This document shows positions 6,066 through 12,054 of a stretch of DNA of 13,643 bases, in pieces. Under the pieces are notes generated by a model that did no database searches, was not told where the DNA came from, and saw nothing but the letters and a program-made list of their open reading frames with translations. This DNA comes from Deltaproteobacteria bacterium (GTDB lineage Bacteria > Desulfobacterota > Deferrimicrobia > Deferrimicrobiales > Deferrimicrobiaceae). How positions within the stretch are numbered: the first letter of the stretch is position 1; the number at the start of each line of letters is the position of its first letter. The position numbers and the translations under genes were made by a program. Location of the stretch: the NCBI GenBank assembly GCA_003105225.1, contig PQAK01000117.1, forward strand, positions 1 through 13,643. Direction: 5' to 3'.

Positions 6066-7460
6066 TCAGAAGCATTGGTCCCTGCCGCCTTCGAGCACGA
6101 ACGCGAATTTCCGGTCGAACTCCGGCAGGAGCGGGGACCCCTCCATTTCCTTCCTGGCTTCCCGCGCGGCGGCCAGGCTCTCCTCCCGAAGCGTGGCGTC
6201 CTCCGCGGCGACCGCGTATTCGGCAAGCGACAGCAGCGCGTTGGGGAGGCAGAAATCGCGGATGTGGCCGTCCACCGCCATCTCCGTGAACGTATTTCCC
6301 GTGCGCCGCTTCCGGTAGCAGCTGGTGCACAGGGAGGGAAGATACCCCTTGGCGAGCACCCTCCGGACGATCTCCTCCATCGGCCGGGTGTCGTCCACCT
6401 CGAACTGCTCGGCCTCGTGGCGCCGCCGGCCTTCCGCGTATCCCCCGGGATCGGTCTTGGACCCGGCGCTGATCTGGGACGCCCCGATGTCCAGGACCCT
6501 CTCGCGGAGCGCGGCGGGCTCGCGGGTCGTCACCACGACGCCGGCCGAGGGGACCGAGAGCCGGTAGAGGATGACGATCCGCTCGAATTCCGCGTCGGAG
6601 ACGGGGAAGGGCGCCGAGGAGAGCGGGGAGCCGAACGCCTTCTTGAAGCGCGGCACGGAAATCGTGTGCGGGAAGGTCCCGTACGCCTCCAGAAGGTGCT
6701 CGGCATGCCGAAGGACCGAAAGCACCTCGTACCGGTAATCGTACAGCCCCAGCAAGGCCCCGATCCCCACGTCCCCGAACCCCGCCGGGATCGCCCGGTC
6801 CATGCAGGTCAGGCGCCAGGCGAAGTCGGCCTTCGCGCCGGACGGATGCATGGCCGCATAGGTTTCCGGGTGGTAGGTCTCCTGGAACACCTGATAGACC
6901 CCTGCCCCGGCTTCCTTCACCATCCGGAGGTCGTCGACCGTCATCGGGGCGGCATTCACGTGAAGGATCCGCATCTTCGTCTCCCGGTAGATGGCCCGCA
7001 GGACGTCGCCGATATACGCCGGCTGCGTCCGCGTGGGGTGCTCCCCGGTCACCAGCAGCAGACGGTGGTACCCTTTTTTCTCCAGGAAGCGCGCTTCGGC
7101 CACCGCCGCTTCCGGAGAGAGCGTGATCCGCCGGGCTTCCCGGTTTTCCCTCCGGAAGCCGCAGTAAAGGCAGTTGTTGCTGCATTCGTTGGAGAGGTAC
7201 AGGGGAGCGAACAGGACGATCCGCCGCCCGAAGACCTGCTCGCGCATCGCCCTCGCCATGGCGGCGGCCGTCTCCCATACCATGGGGTCCCCGGTCGCGA
7301 GGAGGCGCGCCGCCTCGAAGGGGATCAGCCTCCGCTTCGGGGAAAGCGACTTCAGGAGGGAGAACGCCTCCTTTCGCCCGAAGGGACTCGCGGCGGCGAG
7401 CATCCGGGAGATTTCTCCCGGCGAAACGGGAAGACCGGCTTGCTGCGTCTGCGGAAGCAT
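6066..7460 (-). CDS. thiH: HydG-like radical SAM tyrosine lyase (ThiH role likely)
   Basis: A 464-aa radical SAM protein. ThiH and HydG both cleave tyrosine to p-cresol and dehydroglycine. ThiH passes dehydroglycine to ThiG; HydG breaks it down to CO and cyanide for the [FeFe]-hydrogenase H-cluster. The radical SAM cluster motif is C93-x3-C97-x2-C100. A second motif, C378-x2-C381-x22-C404, is the HydG hallmark and is absent from E. coli-type ThiH (about 377 aa). FAPLYLSN (84-91), FQETYH (192-197), MDRA (220-223), GLYDYRYEVL (238-247) and PHTIS with H265 are HydG-like. LLLVTGEH (134-141) and FAWRL (213-217) resemble ThiH instead. The start is ATG 7460 with AGGGGGG upstream; a longer form from 7544 would run through the riboswitch terminator and is rejected. 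First gene of the thi operon, so a ThiH role is likely, with HydG chemistry possible. Confidence 0.88.
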   Translation of the reverse strand: MLPQTQQAGLPVSPGEISRMLAAASPFGRKEAFSLLKSLSPKRRLIPFEAARLLATGDPMVWETAAAMARAMREQVFGRRIVLFAPLYLSNECSNNCLYCGFRRENREARRITLSPEAAVAEARFLEKKGYHRLLLVTGEHPTRTQPAYIGDVLRAIYRETKMRILHVNAAPMTVDDLRMVKEAGAGVYQVFQETYHPETYAAMHPSGAKADFAWRLTCMDRAIPAGFGDVGIGALLGLYDYRYEVLSVLRHAEHLLEAYGTFPHTISVPRFKKAFGSPLSSAPFPVSDAEFERIVILYRLSVPSAGVVVTTREPAALRERVLDIGASQISAGSKTDPGGYAEGRRRHEAEQFEVDDTRPMEEIVRRVLAKGYLPSLCTSCYRKRRTGNTFTEMAVDGHIRDFCLPNALLSLAEYAVAAEDATLREESLAAAREARKEMEGSPLLPEFDRKFAFVLEGGRDQCF

Positions 7461-7485
7461 GGACGAAGAACCCCCCTGAAAATGG

Positions 7486-7514
7486 AAAAACCGCGCCCCA
7501 GACAAGGCACGGTT
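7486..7514 (-). terminator. Intrinsic terminator in the thi leader (riboswitch expression platform)
   Basis: On the minus strand AACCGTGCC (7514-7506) pairs with GGCGCGGTT (7497-7489), nine base pairs with one G-T wobble, around an 8-nt loop. The stem runs into TTTTT (7490-7486). It lies between the TPP aptamer and the start of the first thi gene. The fold predicts premature termination when thiamine pyrophosphate is bound. The GTGGTT at the 3' edge of the aptamer could pair with the 5' arm of this stem as an antiterminator; that pairing is inferred. Confidence 0.8.
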
Positions 7515-7519
7515 CCTGA

Positions 7520-7620
7520 TAAACCACGCTCCCTGCGCCGGCATTACCCGGATCAGGTTCTACGGGTTGTCCCGGGATGTACCCCTCCCGGGGCTCTCAG
7601 CGAATAGCACCCCTGGCGGC
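7520..7620 (-). promoter_or_regulatory. TPP riboswitch (THI element)
   Basis: The minus strand carries the conserved THI-box landmarks in order: AGGGGTGC, GCTGAGAG, a variable P3 stem (CCCGGGA/TCCCGGG), ACCCGTAGAACCTGATC, GGGTAATGCCGGCGCAGGGA. These form the TPP-binding three-way junction. Outer boundaries are approximate because the P1 stem is short. It lies between a good promoter and the radical SAM gene, with an intrinsic terminator directly after it, so it should turn off the whole thi operon at transcription level when thiamine pyrophosphate is plentiful. Confidence 0.96.
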
Positions 7621-7631
7621 TGTAGAACATT

Positions 7632-7661
7632 ATGATACGCCGGCCCCGGAATCCTTGTCAA
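7632..7661 (-). promoter_or_regulatory. Sigma70-type promoter of the thi operon
   Basis: On the minus strand a perfect TTGACA (7661-7656) is followed by an 18-bp spacer and TATCAT (7637-7632, 5 of 6 matches to TATAAT). Transcription would begin near 7625, only a few bases before the TPP aptamer, which is where a riboswitch promoter is expected. Confidence 0.8.
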
Positions 7662-7672
7662 ACGGGGGCCGG
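7640..7672. repeat. Inverted repeat flanking the thi -35 box
   Basis: Perfect 8-bp arms, CCGGCCCC (7640-7647) and GGGGCCGG (7665-7672), with 17 bp between them. The left arm lies in the promoter spacer and the right arm upstream of TTGACA, so the repeat brackets the -35 element. This is a plausible operator geometry, but GC-only arms can arise by chance in such a GC-rich genome. No regulator is known from this window. Confidence 0.4.
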
Positions 7673-7688
7673 GGAACATCCCGCTTCC

Positions 7689-7717
7689 TTTACTTGAAAG
7701 GGGGGGTGGGTTAGAAT
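7689..7717 (+). promoter_or_regulatory. Possible promoter for alr-mlaEFD
   Basis: TTTACT (7689-7694), a 17-bp spacer, and TAGAAT (7712-7717). The -10 matches 5 of 6 and the -35 matches 4 of 6 consensus positions. Transcription would start near 7724, about 35 nt before the alr GTG. It diverges from the thi promoter about 30 bp away. Confidence 0.55.
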
Positions 7718-7759
7718 TTTTCGACACCAATTCCCGATCTTCGGAGCGAGGTATCCCGG

Positions 7760-8875
7760 GTGGCAAGGCCTACGGTGGCGGAGATCAACCTTTCGGCGCT
7801 CCGGCACAACTACCGGGCCTTGCGGTCCCTCCTTCCGCAATCGTCCTCGATTTTCGCCGTCGTGAAGGCGAACGGATACGGACACGGGGCGGTTCCCGTC
7901 TCCAGGGCGCTTGCCGAGGAAGGCGCCAGGATGTTCGGGGTGGCCACCGTGGAGGAAGGAGTCGAGCTTCGACAGGCGGGCATCCGTTCCCCGGTGGTCG
8001 TGCTGGGGGGCGTGGACGATCCGCAGGCGGAGGAGGCGCACGCCAACGGGCTGTCCGCGGCGCTTTTCGACCCGGGGCAGATCCCTTCCCTTGCCCGTGC
8101 GGCGGCGGCGCGCGGCAAGCCGTTCGCGGTCCACCTGAAGATCGACACGGGAATGGGCCGGCTGGGGTTTTTGCCGGAAAGGGCGGGAGAGGTGCTCGAC
8201 GCCGTGAGGGCCCGCCGGGAGCTGCGCGTCGAGGGATGGATGACCCACCTCTCCTCGGCCGACGGCAAGGAACCGGACGACCGGGAGTTCACCCTCTCGC
8301 AGCTGGAGACGTTTTCCCGGGGGATCCCGGCGATGCGCCGGGCGTTGGGCGAGGGGGTCGCGGTGCACGCGCTGAACAGCGCCGGCGTCCTGGCCTTCCG
8401 CGAATACGCCTTCGACATGGTCCGCCCCGGCATCTCCCTGTACGGCAGCCTTCCGGCGGAGGGGCTGGGCGCGGAGCTGGGGCTTCGCCCCGTGATGCGG
8501 CTGGTCACCAAGATCTCCTCGCTCAAGGAGCTCCCCCCCGAACATCCCGTGAGCTACGGTCGGCGGTACCGGCGCCCCGACCGGCGGAAGATCGCCGTGG
8601 TCCCGCTGGGGTACGCCGACGGCTACCGGCGCTCCTTCTCCGGCGCCGCCTCGATGGCGGTGATGGGCCGCATGGCGCCGGTCGCCGGCAGGGTGTGCAT
8701 GGACCACACGATGCTGGACGTGACCGATATCCCCGGCGTCGCGGTGGGAACCGACGTCGTGGTGATGGGGGAGGGGGCGGCCACGGCCGACGAGCTGGCC
8801 CGCCTTTCCGGCACCATCCCCTACGAGATCCTCACCCAGGTGGGACGCCGCATCCCGAGGAGGTTCGTTGGCTGA
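7760..8875 (+). CDS. alr: Alanine racemase
   Basis: A 371-aa PLP enzyme that interconverts L- and D-alanine and so supplies D-alanine for peptidoglycan. The PLP lysine is K36 in AVVKANGYGHG. HLKIDTGMGRLG (125-136), LNSAG (205-209), MVRPGISLYG (220-229, R222 faces the PLP ring), the catalytic tyrosine Y266 in VSYGRRY, VPLGYADGYRR (281-291) and VCMDHTMLDV (312-321) are all intact. The length is typical. The start is GTG at 7760 with GGAGCGAGG (7743-7751) upstream, and homology begins immediately after it. It diverges from the thi operon. The mlaE start overlaps the last 8 bp, so alr and the lipid transporter are probably one transcription unit joining two cell-envelope functions. Confidence 0.97.
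   Translation: MARPTVAEINLSALRHNYRALRSLLPQSSSIFAVVKANGYGHGAVPVSRALAEEGARMFGVATVEEGVELRQAGIRSPVVVLGGVDDPQAEEAHANGLSAALFDPGQIPSLARAAAARGKPFAVHLKIDTGMGRLGFLPERAGEVLDAVRARRELRVEGWMTHLSSADGKEPDDREFTLSQLETFSRGIPAMRRALGEGVAVHALNSAGVLAFREYAFDMVRPGISLYGSLPAEGLGAELGLRPVMRLVTKISSLKELPPEHPVSYGRRYRRPDRRKIAVVPLGYADGYRRSFSGAASMAVMGRMAPVAGRVCMDHTMLDVTDIPGVAVGTDVVVMGEGAATADELARLSGTIPYEILTQVGRRIPRRFVG
8857..8863 (+). promoter_or_regulatory. Strong ribosome binding site deciding the mlaE TTG start
   Basis: GAGGAGG lies inside the last codons of alr, four bases before TTG 8868. It is the main reason for accepting a TTG start that overlaps alr; the next in-frame alternative (GTG 8928) would remove the N-terminal amphipathic stretch. 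Confidence 0.75.
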
Positions 8876-9665
8876 GGCAACGAAGCGCAACGGGATCGCC
8901 ATCGCGCTGGAGCGGTTCGGCGCGCGCGTGTTCCGGGCGCTGGAGGACCTGGGAAACGTCTTCGTCCTCTTCCTGCAATGCGTCTCCTGGCTGTTCCGCC
9001 CTCCCTCGGAGATCCGGAACATCGTGAAGCAGATGGAAGAGGTGGGGATCCGCTCCCTGCCGGTGGTCCTGGTGACCGCGACGTTCACGGGGATGGTCCT
9101 CGCCCTCCAGAGCTGGTCGGGATTCCAGCGGTTCCAGGCGACGAGCTTCGTGGGGTCGGTCGTGGCCCTCTCCATCACCCGGGAGCTCGGTCCGGTGTTC
9201 GCCGGGCTCATGGTCTCCGGGCGCGTCGGCGCGGCGATGGCGGCGGAGCTGGGGACGATGAAGGTGACCGAGCAGATCGACGCGCTGGTGACGCTCGCCA
9301 CGAACCCGGTGAAGTACCTGGTCGTCCCCCGCGTGGTCGCCTCCACGATGGTCCTGCCGGTCCTCGTGATCTTCGCGGATCTTCTGGGCATCGTGGGGGG
9401 GTACTTCGTCGCCGTGTACCTGCTCGGGGCGAATCCCTACGTGTACACGAACAAGACGTACCAGTACCTGGAGTTCCGGGACATCTACACGGGCCTGGTC
9501 AAGGCGGCCGTCTTCGGCCTCCTGATCGCCCTCATCTCCTGCCACCACGGCTTCGTCGCGGAAGGAGGGGCGGAGGGGGTCGGCCGGGCGACGACGCGCG
9601 CGGTGGTCGCCTCCTCGATGGTGGTGCTGATCTCGGACTACTTCATGACCTCGTTGATGTTCTAG
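8868..9665 (+). CDS. mlaE: MlaE-family ABC transporter permease
   Basis: A 265-aa inner-membrane permease of the MlaE/Ttg2B/YrbE family, the membrane core of MCE-type phospholipid transporters. The family signature region ELGPVFAGLMVSGRVGAAMA (106-125) continues into AELGTMKVTEQIDAL (126-140), the stretch that contacts the ATPase. About five hydrophobic segments are visible (near 30-43, 63-82, 94-116, 155-187, 208-226 and 245-263, the first probably lying along the membrane). It starts at TTG 8868 with GAGGAGG four bases upstream, overlapping alr by 8 bp. It is followed 13 bp later by the ATPase gene mlaF. The substrate is most likely a phospholipid; direction of transport cannot be read from sequence. 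Confidence 0.94.
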   Translation: MAEATKRNGIAIALERFGARVFRALEDLGNVFVLFLQCVSWLFRPPSEIRNIVKQMEEVGIRSLPVVLVTATFTGMVLALQSWSGFQRFQATSFVGSVVALSITRELGPVFAGLMVSGRVGAAMAAELGTMKVTEQIDALVTLATNPVKYLVVPRVVASTMVLPVLVIFADLLGIVGGYFVAVYLLGANPYVYTNKTYQYLEFRDIYTGLVKAAVFGLLIALISCHHGFVAEGGAEGVGRATTRAVVASSMVVLISDYFMTSLMF

Positions 9666-9678
9666 GCGGGAGCGCCGG

Positions 9679-10491
9679 GTGCCGACGATCGAAATCCGCG
9701 GGCTGTCCAAGCGGTTCGGCAAGAAGGTCGTCCTCGACGGCCTCGACCTGACGGTCCCCGAAGGCAAGAACACCGTCGTCATCGGCGGCAGCGGCACGGG
9801 CAAGTCGGTCCTCATCAAGTGCGTGGTGGGGCTGCTCCGCGCGGACGCCGGGGAGATCCGGATCGACGGCGAGGACGTCACGAAGATGGACGAGCGGGAG
9901 CTGGTCCGGGTCCGCAGGAAATTCGGGATGCTGTTCCAGGGGGCGGCCCTGTTCGACTCGATGGACGTGGGGGACAACGTGGCGTTCGCCCTGCGGCGGC
10001 TCCACATGTACCCGGAGCGCCAGATCCGGGACGTGGTGGAGGAGAAGCTCTCCATGGTGGGGCTGCGGGACATCCAGCACCTGATGCCCGCGGAGCTGTC
10101 CGGCGGGATGAAGAAGCGCGTCGGGCTGGCCCGCGCGATCGCCTCGGAGCCGGAGATCCTCCTGTACGACGAGCCGACGACCGGCCTGGACCCCATCATG
10201 GCGGACGTCATCAACGACCTGATCATCCGGCTGCGGGAATCGCTCGGGGTGACCTCGATCTCCATCACCCACGACATGGCCTCCGCGTACAAGATCGCGG
10301 ATACCATCGCCATGTTGTATAAAGGAAAGATTATCGAAGTGGGGACGCCGGACCAGATCCGGAACACCTCGAACCCGGTCGTCTCCCAGTTCGTGGAGGG
10401 GCGCGCCCAGGGGCCCATCACGGCCGAGCACGAGGAGTTCGTCCGCTTTGTCCGCCAGCGGGGCGAACCCCCGGGGCAGGAGGGGCATTGA
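9679..10491 (+). CDS. mlaF: MlaF-family ABC transporter ATPase
   Basis: A 270-aa cytoplasmic nucleotide-binding subunit that powers the MlaE permease. The Walker A GGSGTGKS (36-43), Q-loop LFQGAALFDSM (Q87), signature LSGGMKKR (140-147), Walker B LLYDEPTTGLDP (161-172, catalytic E165) and H-loop SITHDM (H198) are all present. GAALFDSM after the Q-loop is characteristic of the MlaF group. The C-terminal part (about 222-270) extends past the core, as in MlaF, where the tail makes subunit contacts. The GTG start at 9679 follows mlaE by 13 bp with a weak GGGAG (9668-9672) ahead of it. Its stop TGA overlaps the mlaD ATG by one base (TGATG), implying coupled translation. Confidence 0.95.
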   Translation: MPTIEIRGLSKRFGKKVVLDGLDLTVPEGKNTVVIGGSGTGKSVLIKCVVGLLRADAGEIRIDGEDVTKMDERELVRVRRKFGMLFQGAALFDSMDVGDNVAFALRRLHMYPERQIRDVVEEKLSMVGLRDIQHLMPAELSGGMKKRVGLARAIASEPEILLYDEPTTGLDPIMADVINDLIIRLRESLGVTSISITHDMASAYKIADTIAMLYKGKIIEVGTPDQIRNTSNPVVSQFVEGRAQGPITAEHEEFVRFVRQRGEPPGQEGH

Positions 10492-12008
10492 TGTCACGAG
10501 AGGCGAAGGTGGGGATCTTCGTGGTGCTGGGGCTGGTGGTCCTCACGTACTTCACGTTCCGCGTCAGCAAGTGGGGGGGGATCGCCGGGAAGGGGTACAG
10601 CCTGACGGTGGATTTCGAGACCGCGGCGGGGCTGGAGCCGAAGGCGAACGTGAAGATGGCGGGCGTCCCGATCGGGAAGGTGGAGGAGATCCGGCTCGTC
10701 GGGAACCGGGCCCGGCTCGTGCTGCGGATCGACCAGGGGATCCATATACCGGTCGACTCGGTGGCGTCGATCCAGACCCAGGGGCTGCTGGGGGAAAAGT
10801 ACGTGGAGATCCAGCCGGGCAGGCAGACGGACCGGATGCTGCCTCCCGGGGGCCGGGTGGCCAATACCCAGCCGCCGCTCAACCTGGATGACATGGTCCG
10901 GAAGCTCTCCCTCATCGCCGACGACGTCAAGCGCTTCACCGACACCCTTGCCAGCACCTTCGGGACCGAGGAGGGGAAGAAGGCCCTGGCCGAGATCCTC
11001 CAGAACGTCCGGGAGGCGACCCTCGTGCTCAAGAACGTCGCCGGGGCGAACGAGGAGCGGCTCAACCGGATCATCGCCAACGTGGACCGGCTCACCGGGG
11101 ACCTGAAGGATATCTCCTCCGCCAACAAGGAGGACGTGCGGATCACCATCGCCAACCTCCGGGAGTTCTCGCAGACCCTGAAGGAGGAGACGCCCGGCCT
11201 CGCGAAGAAGCTCGAGGCGATGGGGGAGCAGGTCAGCGGGGTGTTCGGCGAAAACCGGGAGAACATCCGGGAGGCCATCCAAAGCTTCAAGCTCGCCTCG
11301 GCGAAGCTCGACAACACCCTCTCCTCCGCGGAGAACGTGATGGCGAAGATCGAGCGGGGGGAAGGCACCCTGGGAAAACTGGTGTCCGACAACACCACCA
11401 TCGGCACGCTGAACGACACCCTGGAAGGGATCAACCGGTACGTCCGGAAGAGCGAATCCATCAAGACCTTCCTGGACTACCGGCTCGAATACCAGACGGT
11501 CCCCTCCGAGTTCAAGCACTATGCGAACCTGAGGCTGCAGCCCGCCGCCGACAAGTATTACCTTCTCGGGGTCGTCGACGATCCCCGGGGGAAGCTCGAC
11601 GTCAACGACACCACCTCGACCGTCAACGGCGTGACGACCACCTCGCACACGGAGATCTTCTCCAACGACCTCAAGTTCTCCGCGCTGGTGGCGAAGCGGT
11701 TCTCCGGCCTTACGGTAAAAGGAGGCGTCATGGAGTCGACCGGGGGGGTCGGGGTCGACTACGAGGTGATCCGGGACCGGCTGACCGTCGGGCTGGACGC
11801 ATTCGATTTCGGGAGAGAGAGGTCGCAGCATCCGCATTTGAAGGCGTACGGCAACTATGATATCGTCAAAAACCTTTTCATTACCGGCGGAGTGGACGAC
11901 ATTCTCAACAGCCAGAACGACCTGCGGACGTTCTTCTTCGGCTTCGGGATCAAGTTCGCGGACGACGATCTGAAGACCTTGCTGGGGACCGTCCCGATCC
12001 GGCCGTAG
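10491..12008 (+). CDS. mlaD: MlaD-type MCE protein with long helical and C-terminal beta-rich region
   Basis: A 505-aa periplasmic lipid-binding subunit anchored in the inner membrane. Residues 7-26 form a transmembrane segment; 36-113 are the MCE domain (YSLTVDF, AGLEPKANVKMAGVPIGKV, QTQGLLGEKYVEI). A long helical region (about 130-320) with regular leucine/isoleucine spacing follows, including GEGTLGKLVSD (290-300). Residues about 325-490 alternate polar and hydrophobic residues (LDYRLEYQ, ANLRLQP, KYYLLGVV, RLTVGLDAFDF, FFFGFGIKF) like outer-membrane beta-strands. E. coli MlaD is only 183 aa, so this protein is nearly three times as long. No mlaC or mlaB follows. The ATG at 10491 is preferred over TTG 10488 because GGAGGGG precedes it and it gives the TGATG overlap with mlaF. 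Confidence 0.9.
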   Translation: MSREAKVGIFVVLGLVVLTYFTFRVSKWGGIAGKGYSLTVDFETAAGLEPKANVKMAGVPIGKVEEIRLVGNRARLVLRIDQGIHIPVDSVASIQTQGLLGEKYVEIQPGRQTDRMLPPGGRVANTQPPLNLDDMVRKLSLIADDVKRFTDTLASTFGTEEGKKALAEILQNVREATLVLKNVAGANEERLNRIIANVDRLTGDLKDISSANKEDVRITIANLREFSQTLKEETPGLAKKLEAMGEQVSGVFGENRENIREAIQSFKLASAKLDNTLSSAENVMAKIERGEGTLGKLVSDNTTIGTLNDTLEGINRYVRKSESIKTFLDYRLEYQTVPSEFKHYANLRLQPAADKYYLLGVVDDPRGKLDVNDTTSTVNGVTTTSHTEIFSNDLKFSALVAKRFSGLTVKGGVMESTGGVGVDYEVIRDRLTVGLDAFDFGRERSQHPHLKAYGNYDIVKNLFITGGVDDILNSQNDLRTFFFGFGIKFADDDLKTLLGTVPIRP

Positions 12009-12054
12009 CGGATTTCGATCCCAAGGCGGGAATCCATCGAGAGGGAAGCGTACC

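Noticed and set aside
7461..7544. N-terminal extension of the radical SAM protein to 7544
   Set aside because: It would translate the riboswitch terminator and part of the aptamer, and adds no family sequence; ATG 7460 has its own G-rich ribosome binding site.
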